Shown here: one piece after another, positions 9,901 through 20,941 of the stretch | Numbering within the stretch: the stretch's first letter is position 1 | How the letters are laid out: every line of letters begins with the position of its first letter | Origin: Dendrocalamus latiflorus | Lineage: Eukaryota; Streptophyta; Magnoliopsida; Poales; Poaceae | Reading direction: 5' to 3' | NCBI GenBank assembly: GCA_017311315.1 | Contig: CM029617.1 | Span: forward strand, 3,018,681-3,082,680 | DNA length: 64,000 bases | Translations under genes and position numbers: made by a program | The notes under the pieces: generated by a model | Seen by the model: only the letters and a program-made list of their open reading frames with translations | Told to the model about the DNA's origin: nothing | Database searches by the model: none

Positions 9901-11545
9901 CAAGTTCTTGCTAGATCAACGACTCTCCACTATTCCGCAACATCATTGGGTAAGCAAGCTGTTTGGATACGATTTCACGATTGAATTTCGGCCGGGCCGC
10001 CTCAATACGGTCGCCGACGCTCTGTCTCGCCGGGACTGCCTGCCGACCAACTTAATGGCTCTGTCTGCACCAGCATTTGCCATCTTCCCAGAGCTACGCA
10101 ATGAGGTTTCAACCACACCCGAGCTACAGAAACTGCGATCTGACATTGAATCGGGGGTATTGGGTTCCCCTTGGTCTATTCAGGACGACCTCATCTTGAA
10201 TGCCGGCCGAGTTTTTGTTCCAGCATCATCACCGTTAGTGCAGTCTCTCCTCACAATGGCCCATGCAGCTCACGAGGGAACTCAGAAGACATTATGTCGA
10301 TTGCGCAAAGATTTCCATATCCCAAGAGCTAAACAACTGGTGCAGGAATTTGTGCGCTCTTGTCTTGTTTGTCAGCGCAATAAAATTGAGCACCTCCACC
10401 CAGCCGGGCTTTTGCAACCTTTAGAGGTTCCAACCCAACCATGGTCTGATATCGCGATGGATTTCATTGAAGGGCTTCCCCGCGTACATGGCAAAACTGT
10501 CATTCTATCGGTGATTGATCGTTTTTCCAAATACGCCCATTTTCTTCCTCTAAGCCACCCATACTCCGCCACAACAGTTGCTCGCATTTTCTTCAATGAA
10601 ATTGTGCGTCTACATGGGATTCCAACCTCAATTGTGAGTGATCGCGACCCAGTTTTTACAAGCAACTTTTGGCAAGATTTGTTCCGTCTGGCAGGCATTC
10701 GGCTGCACCTCACCTCAGCTTATCACCCTCAATCGGATGGTCAAACCGAGGCAGTCAATAAGGTGATTACTATGTATCTACGTTGCTTAACTGGAGATCG
10801 GCCTCGTCAATGGTTGGAGTGGTTACCTTGGGCTGAGTATTGTTACAACACTTCCTTTCATTCAGCACTACGCGAGACCCCCTTCAAAGTGGTCTACGGC
10901 AGGGAACCCCCAACTCTGCGCTCTTATGACAAGGGAGCAGCTGCAGTCCAGGCAGTAGAAGCCTCATTGCTGGACCGTGATCAATTTCTTCACGATGTTC
11001 GGGAACGCCTTCTTCAGGCTCAGCAATATGCAAAAAAATATTATGACCAACATCACCGCGATATTTCTTTTGCTGTGGACGATTGGGTATGGCTGCGTCT
11101 CCTCCATCGGCCGGCTGCCTCGCTGGGATTCTCGGTAGGAAGTAAATTGGGACCTAAATACTTTGGGCCTTACAAAGTAATTGACCGGATTGGGTCAGTT
11201 GCATACAGATTGGACTTGCCGCCATCGGCTAAACTGCATGATGTCTTCCATGTCGGTTTATTAAAGAAGTTCCAGGGGGTGCCACCATCTACTCCACCGC
11301 CATTGCCCCCCATCCATCATGGTCGCGTGCTGCCAACGCCGTTGCGAGTGCTGAAGACTGCACGCCGGCAAGGACAGCTACACGCCCTTGTTCAGTGGAC
11401 TGGAGTGTCTGTCGCCGACGCAACTTGGGTACCCGTGGCCCTTTTTCAGCAGACTTATCCAAGCTTCAAGCTCGAGGACGAGCTTCTTCGCGAGGAGGGG
11501 AGAGATGTCATAGTCTACCGCCGCCGTCATCTACCCAAACCCTAA
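6986..11545 (+). CDS. Gypsy gag-pol polyprotein with chromodomain
   Basis: An intact 1519-residue frame. I take the ATG at 6986; the frame is open slightly upstream but without an ATG. Domains in order (approximate residues): retrotransposon gag (about 155-310); zinc knuckle CYNCDDKFQPGHRC (about 371-384); aspartic protease DSGSTHNF (about 449); RT with LDLRSGYHQVRM (about 695) and catalytic FFDDILIYS (about 757); RNase H starting VVECDASGTGIGAVL (about 901); integrase zinc finger (HHCC, about 1092-1130) and DDE core with MDFIEGLP, SDRDPVF and GQTEAVNK (about 1158, 1218, 1254); chromodomain with ALVQWTG and DATWVPV (about 1451-1498). It would supply capsid and all replication enzymes; chromodomains are thought to steer integration toward particular chromatin. 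No stop or frameshift was found. The stop lies 40 bases inside the 3' LTR. Confidence 0.95.
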   Translation: MPGSDSEEEATSVTAMFKALQDQLAGIVQQNTEMKTQIADLSRQSIATSTKLAALESEGVLPFSASGLLPIPSAAISSAPSTNTYVAFPGDSITTAYTAAMAPAQSMEGSAVHSMLRPPPSIPRFLPQPTLPPQVSLPPRFQTAPNPFPSAPRYHKLEFPTYDGSDDPLSWLNRCDQFFRGQRTEEGDKVWLASYHLTGIAQQWYSQLERDDGQPTWDQFKDLCHMRFGPPIRSNPLGELTRLQQTGTVSDYQTKFLALLCRADRLLPLQQVQIFTAGLREPLRTDVELQQPANLQVAMSLARAYERRAQTTAGDSNPHTRPGRSFQRPSTPVPGRTQEIPSQAATSGPRPAKPFRRLTPTELADRRSKGLCYNCDDKFQPGHRCKQPFLTYIDMNEDGDSGDDAPSLHALDLENTSPEISLHAVTGAATGGTMQLSVTIGTQSFVALVDSGSTHNFISARVVQATKVRLFPSKGLHVKIANGDQLECAGVCPTLQISIHQTPFSIPAYAIPLDGFDIVLGVQWLKTLGPIRWDFDELSMMFWLDGRRVQWQGLSKNPPMQALVQSGQDQLQPLLEAFADLFSEPSGLPPARPQDHRIHLRPGAEPVSVRPYRYPHHQKDELERQCADMLQRGIIRHSHSCFSSPVLLVKKQDNTWRFCVDYRALNELTIKDKFPIPVVDELLDELRGARFFTKLDLRSGYHQVRMHPDDIFMTAFRTHEGLFEFLVMPFGLTNAPATFQALMQAILRPYLRSFVLVFFDDILIYSPSWPEHLQHIRMVFSLLRQHELFLKQSKCSFGLSAVSYLGHVISEGGVAMDPSKVQAIADWTQPKSVKALRGFLGLAGYYRKFIRNFGKIAAPLTNLLKKEAFGWSPEAQQAFEALKQALSTAPVLHMPDFTQQFVVECDASGTGIGAVLHQHSGPIAFFSRPVVPRHSKLPAYERELIGLVQAVRHWRPYLWGRNFLIRTDHYSLKFLLDQRLSTIPQHHWVSKLFGYDFTIEFRPGRLNTVADALSRRDCLPTNLMALSAPAFAIFPELRNEVSTTPELQKLRSDIESGVLGSPWSIQDDLILNAGRVFVPASSPLVQSLLTMAHAAHEGTQKTLCRLRKDFHIPRAKQLVQEFVRSCLVCQRNKIEHLHPAGLLQPLEVPTQPWSDIAMDFIEGLPRVHGKTVILSVIDRFSKYAHFLPLSHPYSATTVARIFFNEIVRLHGIPTSIVSDRDPVFTSNFWQDLFRLAGIRLHLTSAYHPQSDGQTEAVNKVITMYLRCLTGDRPRQWLEWLPWAEYCYNTSFHSALRETPFKVVYGREPPTLRSYDKGAAAVQAVEASLLDRDQFLHDVRERLLQAQQYAKKYYDQHHRDISFAVDDWVWLRLLHRPAASLGFSVGSKLGPKYFGPYKVIDRIGSVAYRLDLPPSAKLHDVFHVGLLKKFQGVPPSTPPPLPPIHHGRVLPTPLRVLKTARRQGQLHALVQWTGVSVADATWVPVALFQQTYPSFKLEDELLREEGRDVIVYRRRHLPKP
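11492..11505 (+). promoter_or_regulatory. Polypurine tract of the Gypsy element
   Basis: The purine-only run gaggaggggagaga sits directly before the 3' LTR and would prime plus-strand synthesis. It lies inside the coding frame, because the ORF continues into the LTR. Confidence 0.8.
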
Positions 11546-11888
11546 TCCTGGTTGCGTCCAGACTTGGGATAAATCGGGCTCTGCCCAGTAGTTTCCTTAC
11601 GGCTTAGCCGTTTAGATTGATAAGAATAAGCAGTGTTCAATACGGCTTAGCCGTTTAGATTGCTTTAAGAGTTAGTTTCGGCCTCTAAGCCGGACTCTCC
11701 TTGATTATATATAGCGATGTAATCACAAAATTGAGGGATAAGAAATAAGAAGGAAGTCTTTTGCCTCACCTCTTCTCTTCCACGGTTCCCGCTGGCTACT
11801 CCCGGCCAGGGGCGGACTGGCCGACGACAAGGCCAAGTTCCCCCAGCCACCTCCCACCAGTACAACCTGAGATCGAAGGATTCTAACA
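11506..11888 (+). repeat. 3' LTR of the Gypsy element (383 bp)
   Basis: Same length and sequence as 6589-6971. It starts tgtcatag after the purine tract and ends attctaaca before the flanking catat. It carries the last 13 codons of the polyprotein, including the RRRHLPKP end, and the stop codon. Confidence 0.95.
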
Positions 11889-12860
11889 CATATGGGGCTT
11901 AAAATTTATGGAGAGTTAAGCTAAATGCTGAAATCTTTCATTGAGATGAGATTATGCATATCTGTCATTTCAAAACGAAAGGAAATAAAGAAAGAAATAA
12001 ACAAAGGGGGTTATATTCAGATGCATACCTAGGTGAAACTATATAAAGATGCATAGACTGATTGATTTGTAGCGCTTGGAAAACATATAAAACAAAATGA
12101 TTATGTAAGTACCTTATTTTGGGGTAATTTTGAGACAAGCTCATGATGATGCACCACAAATTGGCTACATATAATAGTGGTTGAAGAACATACATAATGG
12201 CTTTAGGTTTCTTATGCCATTGCAGGCATACATGATACATGTGGAGCACCACAATGTTCAGAGGGGAAACCAAACCAAACCATGCATGCAAATTGCAAAA
12301 CTTTCCAGGCTTTAAAAGAGGCAAGCTCAACTTCACACACACACACATGAGACCAAATTCCACCTTTTCTTTTTCTTTCTACATATACTGACCAGAAAAG
12401 GATCGGCAGCTCTGACAGAGCAGCGAGTGCGCCTCATGCAAACTTTATGTGAGAGCTTTTGTATATACTCATCATACAGTTGGCAGTAAGTAAACAAAGG
12501 TTCATGCAAGACAGTACAAATGATATAAAACTATATGTATAAGGCTCATGTTATTTCACCTTTAATTCCTCCTGTCTTGTGCATGCTTATCTATTTCTGA
12601 TGAATTTTCTTAAGGCACTTTAATTGGCAGCAGAAAGTAAAAGATCCAGATGGTAGCTTTTTGCCTTTAAACATTGTGTAGATTACTTTCGTTAACTTCA
12701 TAACATTTACTTCTTTAATGGTGTGCTTGCAAAGGTGACACAGAATTATAAGACCTAGCCTATGTAAACTTTCTAAAGTTCATGTCTCGGCGAGAGGAAG
12801 CATGTACCTTTTAGTAGGCTACGGTAAAAACAAGGAGATTCATGTACATCTCAAGTTCTA
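11889..12860. other. Unassigned AT-rich intergenic sequence
   Basis: No long coding frame and no clear repeat termini. A (ca)n run lies near 12334-12348 and a pyrimidine-rich tract near 12362-12380. Nothing else can be supported. Confidence 0.5.
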
Positions 12861-12968
12861 GGGCCTGTTTGGAACAGAGGAATTTCACAGGAATTTTGCA
12901 GGAATTTTGCAGGAAACAATTCAATTCCCGCAGGAATCAGGAAAAATTCCCGCATTCCAAACAGGGCC
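12861..12968. mobile_element. Short Tourist-like MITE
   Basis: Terminal inverted repeats: gggcctgtttggaa at the left and ttccaaacagggcc at the right. The element is 108 bp, and cta flanks it on both sides (12858-12860 and 12969-12971). The terminus type and 3-bp duplication fit PIF/Harbinger (Tourist) elements, although their usual target is TWA. The interior repeats caggaatttt. Confidence 0.75.
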
Positions 12969-13548
12969 CTAAACTGTAGTTTTTGTTTATACATCTCATC
13001 AACATTATTGTACGCGTGTTGAGAAAAACTGTATTCTTTTTGTATCATGCACATGAGGAAAAAAAATGACTGCTGCATAATCCTTGTTACTAAAAGAAAA
13101 GCCAATGCATGTCAAGAAAGGGCCCGGCCCATATTCCTAATTAGGCTGCAATTCTTGGACCTATTGGGCTACTTAGATTCTAGAGGGATGGGCTGAATGT
13201 GCTGGTGAAAACCAAAGGTGGGCTGCATGCTTTCACTTCTCAATTAGGCCCATTAAATACCGGAAAGGCCCACGTGTAATTCTTGGTTATATATATGTCT
13301 TGCCGTTTGGATCCGGAATTTGCATTCCGAACTCTTATGTATATACGATACTAGTTCCATAATCAGTGATTAGTATACATATTCAACATCCTCAGTATCA
13401 TATCCATGTACGCAAGAATAAACAAAGTAGCATATAATGACAAACAATAAATTAGACAAAAATTCCAACAAACATACCATGGCGCACCACAAACAATTGG
13501 CTGGAGTTAAACCTTAGCAGACGTTGAATTCTTCGCCAAACCCGCGGG
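12969..13548. other. Unassigned intergenic sequence
   Basis: AT-rich DNA with several taggcccattaaa and gggctgcatgc tracts of the kind common in grass intergenic repeats. No gene or bounded element is visible. Confidence 0.45.
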
Positions 13549-13802
13549 GGGTGGAAAAAAAGCTCGTTAGTGGGCTCGTTGGCTCGGTTCAAAATTGCTT
13601 CAATTATACTTGTTAATTGGTTAAACATTAAAATGAGTTGATTTCAAATGAATTTGAATTTTGCTCAAGCTCGGCTCGGCTCGGCTCGTTAGCTCGTTTC
13701 TAAAAATACTTTTAAATTATCCGTAAAATGATATTAAATCAAAATATGCCAATTTTAGAAAAAACTCGATAAGACGAGCAGTTGGCTCGATATCCACCCC
13801 TA
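13549..13802. mobile_element. hAT-like MITE
   Basis: The left end gggtggaaaaa and right end tatccacccct are inverted. The flanks carry the near-perfect 8-bp repeat cccgcggg / cccgcggc (13541-13548 and 13803-13810), the size made by hAT transposases. Subterminal gctcg and cgagc motifs (gctcggctcggctcgttagctcg near 13670) are clustered. It is about 254 bp and non-coding. Confidence 0.65.
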
Positions 13803-13859
13803 CCCGCGGCGTGAAAGTAATCGATCTGGAGATTTCATTCTTCTTACTCTGATATTGTT

Positions 13860-16800
13860 CAACAGTGAGTAAAAAATACACTCTGCAAAACTTTATAGTA
13901 AAGTTATATAATATGCAAGGCTATGTCAAGAGATATTGCTATCCTACCAAGTTTTTTATTCTGCATAAAGTAAGCTTTCATTTGCAATAATAAGTAATAG
14001 ATTGCAACCGAGAGTTGTAAAAGCATTTGATATTTGATACAAAGTAACAAGTAGGTAGCATAAGTATAAACCACAAATGGCTTTTCCATAGCCATGAGCA
14101 ACGACATTTACGTACTCGTGACCAAGTTTCAAATAAGTGGATTCCTTCCACTCCTAACCAGGTTTTGAAAAATATAAGACTAGCCTTAGCGACATCACTA
14201 AGTTTTGTCCATAGCTGGAGGTATGGATATTCAAATAGATTTTTACACTCTACGGAGGTTGTACATTTTACCCACAAGATACAAATAGTGTGGCCAACGC
14301 TAGATCGTAACAAAGTCTTTACATTGTTTGACTCCAACTTTGCCCCACCCAATGAACTTTAGCACTCAGGAGTTAGGACAACACTGAACACTGAGGAATC
14401 CACCTTTGTGTTGGTGATTTTGATCCCATACACGACTAGCAAGAACCACATCGAGCCCCTGTCCTAGCGCTTGCACAACTCTGATCTGCCATGGGTACAA
14501 GATTAGACCCAAATAACTTATTATGCCAGGGCCTTCCCACAAAGACGCTTGGGATCGTATGAAACATTTAGATCAGCAATACAAAGGTTCACAGTCCTTA
14601 ATCGACTTAGATGAGAGTCTCCAACGACCAACCACTCTATGCGAGTTCTCTCTCACACCACAAGTTATATAAATATTTTGCCCAAGTCAAAACCATAGGT
14701 TTTTAGTTTTGTTTTCTAAGTAAAGTATCAAGGGCGACTACACTGGTCTAGCAACATTACCAAACCCGTATTTTGAAAGTGTAACTACCCGATCATCTAG
14801 TATACCGACAAGTATGCATGGCTAATCAACTATATTTTATACTTATTATAAAATTTCACAATTAATCATACCAGTTGTGGATATCATTACTAAGGTGACA
14901 ACAATGAGTATAGCAACTTTTTAAGGTGGGATCAATGCAACAATTCGGCATGACTATCAACCTTACCAACATAGTGATTTTACTAAACATACGTGTACAT
15001 AATAATAAAATATAGGATCAACATGGTTAAGAGAGGGTGCTTGTCTTGCTGTCAAACACTTGACTCTTGCTTTGGATCAATCTTGAACCACTTCCGGTGT
15101 ATCAAAATCTACCGCATAAAGCCAAATAAAACAATTAAATATCAAATAATTTAAAACTAAGGCAAAACTCAAATTTTTTTATATTATGAAAGAGCATGGT
15201 TTTATAAAAATTTATAAATAGGTTTCATTCAATTGGAGTTAAGACGTAAAAGTTATAAGCATTTGAATTTGGTTCGGTTTAGAAAATGCTAAAAAGGAAA
15301 GGAAAAACATTGTGCACATAATTTCATTTCATTTTTGTTTCTAAAGAAAAACCTGAACTTATTACATCATTAGACTAGCAGGTGGGGCCTATTCATCAGG
15401 TTTTTATTATTTTCCAAAATGACTGACATGTGGGGGCCACATGTCAATGACTCATCACTTAAGACCGATTTAAATTATAAAATCACCCATTGAACTTATC
15501 TAGGCCCGCATATAAGAGACTTCTTATATTTAACTGAGATTAAATACAGTAATCTAATACTGAACCGTCTTAATTAGCGCTAAACACCGAGCCCCGCCTA
15601 TCATACACAGAGGACAAGGGAGGCAATGATGACCATGGTTGAGCTCAAGAGCGAGCTCGCCAACGACAAGACAAGGACGGTGGAGCTCGGGAGAGCCTGG
15701 GTATGGAGAGACGAGACCACGGTGAAGCTCTGGGAAGTGTCTATGGTTGGAGAGGTGGACGGAAGCGGTGGTGTGATGACGTTGAGCGGCAAAGCACCTC
15801 GGGCTAGAAGGGGGTTCGATGTGAGAGTGAACAAGGAGTGAGATTGAGAGTTGGGATGGCTTTAAGGAGTTTTCATGGTGCAAAAGGGCCGGGCATGGGG
15901 ACCTAGGGTCTTCGGAGTAGCGGCGGTGCAAAATAGGGCGACGACAATGACGGTGCAACGGCCACAACGAGCAGAGCTAAGTAGCGCAAAAGAATGAGTG
16001 GCTCACCATGATCACTATAGTGAGGTTGGTAGCGGCAGAGAAACCTTGCGGTGGGTAAACGATGGTGAACAATGACAGCGGTGATGGCTCGAACGGTGAT
16101 GGAGCTCCACACGAGAACGAGCTGAAAGGAAGCACACCATAAGGATTGGCAGGACAAGGTGGTGCTAGAAAGGCCCTTGGCCAAGGTAGAAGCTCACCGG
16201 AGGAGTGGGAATGGCAATAGAGGTGGTGGTAATGATGGAGTCTATGGTGCCAGCCAACTTCGGGGAGAGACGACTACAAAGGAGCACGACGTTGGATTTA
16301 GGGATGGTGAAAACGACCATGGCACAATCAAAGCATTACTAGAGATGGAACTGCACATCGACGACAGCAGCAACTGGAGTGGAGGAAGAAGAGCTTGATC
16401 CCGTAAATCACTGCAAGGATGGAGAAATTGATTGAGGGGATTCCAAATCGAAGGGATCTGGCATGAAGTGATACGGACATAAGGTTAAGAGCTCATCGGG
16501 ACACACGTTGACCATGGTGGAGCGCGGCGGTGGGAACATATCGGAGCTGAAAATGACTACCATGTTCCGGGCGAATGAAGGAGACGAGCTGCAATGGGCA
16601 AAATGGAAGCGACAAGGGGTGGCTAGGGTTTTGACACGATCGGTTAGCCTTTTTATAGTGAAACGATGGTACTTTTATCCTTGAGAAATCATGGCTACAT
16701 GAGAGAAAGCGCGAGAACTCAGGCGATGATGGCTTCGGGCGAATGCCAAGCTCAACTTGATAGGCATGCGAGGGCAGTGGATGTCAGTGGAGCTAAAATA

Positions 16801-17381
16801 GTGGGTGAAACGATCAAAAACCATAGGCACTACAGTGGAGGAAAAAGGCTGACACACGGACACAAGGTGAAAGATGAACTCTGACAAGTGGGTTCTGAGC
16901 CCATGAACTAGAGAGAGAAAGAAGGAGGCGAGAAAGAAAGCATATTTTTTGGAAAAACACTTTCGCACAGAGGAAACAAGAAGAGGAGGTGGCTAGCTAG
17001 AGGATGGCTCACGGGCCATAGCTGGGCCACAACAAAAAATGGGCTGGGGAAAGGTTGGTGATACAACCCGGGAACGGATTTCAAATTTAAAATATTTTCA
17101 GATTTGATTAATTCCAGAAATCAAGATTCATTTTTTAAAATGGCCAAACTAACTTAAAAAATTATGATTTTTTTGGAGAGGCACTTTAGAATATTTAGAA
17201 CTTAATTAAGTTATGTCCAGGCTCTGACCAAGTTTCAATTAATGTCAGAAATTCATTTTTAGCTGCTGAAAATTAAGAAAACATTTTAAATAAATACTAT
17301 AAACTTTGAAAAATCTCAAAAATACATAAATGATGATTTTGAAAATAATTATACTAGTTTTGAGAATTTTGGGATGTTACA
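13860..17381. mobile_element. Diverged large LTR-retrotransposon segment (LTR-like)
   Basis: Much of this block is colinear with the solo LTR at 60437-63751. Shared stretches include tacactctacggaggttgtac (14244) against 61157, ccttaatcgacttag (14596) against 61540, and ggatcaacatggttaagag (15016) against 62010. Both finish in AT-rich sequence with a terminal tgttaca or tgtaaca, here 17375-17381. A middle zone (15600-16900) is G- and A-rich with open but featureless frames, matching the GC-rich zone of the other copy in position. The left boundary is not resolved. No gag or pol is present, so I read it as an old LTR or solo LTR, with moderate confidence. Confidence 0.55.
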
Positions 17382-20300
17382 CTTGCGGACTTGCCATTCA
17401 AAAGGCATGGCTCGGTGATCGTCTTATCAAAAATCAATGCTTGAGATGAAGACGGTGAATAAGTTGCGGTGCTCAGAAGTTGTCATGGAGCACCAACAAT
17501 TTATAAGAAAAAATAGTTGTGCTTACAGCTTTGAACCTACAACCGCAACCATCATAATCTTGTGCTCACCACTGAACTACTATGTTAGCCGAATCGACTT
17601 TTTGTTAGGAAAGAAAAGGAGAACGGGATCCAATCTGAACCACTCAACCATCTCATCCAGCATCATTGACCGTTGTGGCCCTTGGCTTCTCCATGAGCAT
17701 AGTTCCGATCCTTGTCGTTGGCCATAGTTAACTGCAAGCTTTCCTGCATGTCTAAAGATCAAAAAATCGTTTTCGGCATAAATTCTTCATAACTTGACCC
17801 ACGTTAGTTTAAACATACTTAATGCAATATGAATGCACTGACCTATAATCAAATTCTCAGAATTCAGAACTCTCAGCTGAAATTCAGAAATTAGCCGATC
17901 TGATGGCCACCAAGCGGCCGGTCAGACAGCTACGCATGACCGGTCTGATCACCGGGATAAAATCACAGACTGAAAATCAAAATCTTTTGTAAATTAGAAT
18001 TTTAACTCAATACACATGGATAATGATTCATCACAAATACTTCTAGACTTTGCCACATGGTCCCACAAAACCATCAATCAAACCATCAATCAATAAGGAA
18101 AAAGAACGGGGAAGGAGAAGGAAAAAAGAACAGATATCCTGCTTCCTGCCTGCATGCATGCCTGCCTGCCTGATTCTTGGGCAGAATGAGAAAAAGCCTC
18201 TTGTTATGCTGCATGCATGCTGAGGTGTTGTGTTATGGACAGGGGGGCCCTGCCCCGGATTTGGGTATGTGACCAGATTTCTTCGGTACTTCACTCGCCT
18301 TTTGAGTGATTTTTCTAAGCCTCTGCGTGGCTGCTTGTCTGCCTACCTAGCTCACTGCCTGCCTCACTGATGCTTGTGTGCTTGTGTGTTAGGTAGCTGC
18401 ATGCGTCACTCATGCCGGGCACGAGTGCATGCTGTTGCTGTGAGGATTTGTGGAGCACACACCCGATAGTACTACTACTGATCATTCATTCACGTCTATG
18501 CTAGTACATGTACCAGCTAGAGGTGGGAATCTTGGCCAATCCATCTTTCACCCATCTCTCATTTAGAAAATGCAGAGTTGAGAAATTAAAGAATCACTTG
18601 CATGCATATCGATACATGTCTGAATGTGCAAGGCGTTGCTGTTGCAGTGTATCAGTGTATGCGAGTGCACCACCATCTGCAGGGAGTCAGGGACCATGCT
18701 GCCGCCATGCATGCGTGCATGCATGGTCGAGCAAGATGTAGCACGAGATCGGACGAGTCCTCAGTCACAGAGACCGATGGAAGGATAAACAAGGCTAAAT
18801 CTGACAACTCTGGACCATGCATGCATATGCGGTCAGCTGCTGTGCACAAGAACAGATACGACATATGAGAAGTGATGAGAACGCGCCATGGAAGTGCAGG
18901 GGAGAGAAATATCGTGCATATGCATGGTGGAAGTTTGCAGCATCTGATCAAGACTGAATCGATCGTATTGCTGTGTAACATGCATGTGGAGGAAATGCAT
19001 GGGCCCTCACAGATCGCACACAGCCGTCCCCGTGTGTTGCTCAGAGATTCAGATGATATTGGGGAAAAAGATGGAGAGAAATGAGAGAAAGTTCAGTCAC
19101 TAGCTAATTGGAGCCTTGCTGCCTTCTTTTCAACCCTTTTTGACTCTCATCTCATCTACTAATGCGCATGCTTGTCCAACAGATATGGCCATTCCCTTTA
19201 GCTGCATATACTTTCTGTAATTGGTCATTTCCTCTCGGCAAATCAGTCAGGTTGGATGATTCAATTTTGCTTCTCTGATGTTCAAATGCTTAATTATTGC
19301 TGTATTCAAGTCCAACTTGCCCTCAAGTGCTAGCTCATGATACCAAGGATCAGAACAATGCCTATAACTGCATACATCTTCCTATACATGTGACAATTGG
19401 CCAATTACTCTACTAATTGAAAAGTCATACCATGCTTGCATGCACGCATGCATGCATGCTGTAATACAGTAAGGTTAGCTCCGGACAAGCTGCATGTTTG
19501 CCTCCTGGAGTGGCATCAAGAAGCAGGTCAAGACATGGGGGCAGGCAGGCGACGGCATGCCTGCATTGCATTTGCAGATGGCTTTTCTCTTTAACGGCAT
19601 GAGGTTTCCATAATTAAAAGCCCCATGGGGAACATTGATTCCCTCCTAATCATCATCATTGTCCCTCTTTTGCTCTAGACCACTCCAACACACGGCAAAA
19701 ATATAGTTTTTTTCCATGTTGCTTGTATGATGCACCTATGTCCTGGTGTTTATCATCAGGATTGGGACCACCTGATGTATAATATTAGGGCATTGTCTCT
19801 GTCATATATATGCTAATTAATGCGCTTTGCATTTGCTGGTGGTTTTGGTCCTTTGTTGTTTTATCCTCTTAATCCCCCCTGAGATGGTCGCTTTTTTTAA
19901 TAATAAAACTAGGCTATGGTGTCATTTCAGACTATACTATATATGATCAGCAATTGGACTTGTGTACTGTTCCATGCATAAGTTTTAGTGATGTGATAAG
20001 TGGTGAGAAGCTATTTGTAGAATAGCTTCTTCTGTTACAATATTGATTCATTTGACCTTCTTCTGTTGCCTTCAGAGGATTAGGTACTATCATTAAGTGG
20101 TATACATTCTGTGAAAGTACTATTTGATTATACACAAGGGACCTGCTCTATAGTTAATTAAGTGACCTAATCTAAAATTAAGCTGGGATTTCTATGTAAG
20201 GACAGAAGCATGCGTACATGTACATGTTATCCTAGATTTAATTGCCTAAAGTGTTTATTCCCAATTGGCCCATGCACAGTGGTTTGCATAACTTGCAATG

Positions 20301-20932
20301 ATGAGGCCAGCTCTTTCAGAGAGAGAATTTGTGGAGTTAAACTATTTGTTGACTAGATCTGAACATATTTCAGATTTCAGAGAAGCGAAGCTTCCCATAC
20401 TGCTGCAACTATGTAGCTGCTCTGGAATTATTTTCCACACCAGGTGAGATGAATCGTTGGTATATTACTGAGCAGATGCATTGCACTCATGTTCCTCGAT
20501 TATCACTTTTTCAAGAGCCATGTATCCAAGAAGAGGGAACTTGTATGCTACTAGTATTTTGCTGCTCTGTGTTGACACTGTATATATACTACCGAATGCT
20601 TGACTCTAAAAATGCATGCACTGTGAGAGAAAATGCAGCATTAATACAGTACTTTACTATTCTTGTTTCCGTAAAAGCTATGTTCTTTTGGACTTTTCGG
20701 GTAGCTTTTGGTTTTGGTTTCTGCAGGAATCGAAACAAAACGGACAGCTTCTCCCGACTTTTCAAAGCTGCTTCTTCAAACAGCTTCTCGAATCCACCTG
20801 TGTGTGCGCTATTTATATCAACATCTTTATCATCTAATATCGTATCGAAAATCACAGTAAAAGCTATTGGCTATTTGGCTACGGTGCCCAAGGGGGGGGG
20901 GGCTAAACACCTAGATGAATGCATGCTATTGT
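17382..20932. other. Gene-poor intergenic region rich in CATGCATG motifs
   Basis: No convincing gene. The stretch 18100-19570 contains many catgcatg / gcatgcat tracts (for example near 18149, 18210, 18706, 18825, 19436), the RY-type sequence known from seed-gene promoters. A short block at 20378-20443 is bounded by ttcag and caggtgag and could be an exon of an unrecognised transcript, but no domain supports it. A poly-G run lies at 20892-20902. Confidence 0.45.
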
Positions 20933-20941
20933 GTTCAAAAC

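Larger units (their letters stand above)
6589..11888 (+). mobile_element. Complete young Gypsy chromovirus (Reina-like)
   Basis: The 5300-bp element runs from TG at 6589 to CA at 11888. It has two 383-bp LTRs that I read as identical base for base, a primer-binding site TGGTATCAGG at 6975-6984, one uninterrupted gag-pol frame and a purine tract at 11492-11505. The 4-bp direct repeat cata flanks it (6585-6588 and 11889-11892); a fifth base does not match. Protease-RT-RNase H-integrase order and a C-terminal chromodomain place it among chromoviruses. Short LTRs and small size suit the Reina lineage, which is inferred without a tree. LTR identity implies very recent insertion. Confidence 0.95.

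Noticed and set aside
15554..16400. Open frames on both strands (up to 137 codons)
   Set aside because: Located in the G/A-rich middle of an LTR-like block; no recognisable protein and mutually overlapping.
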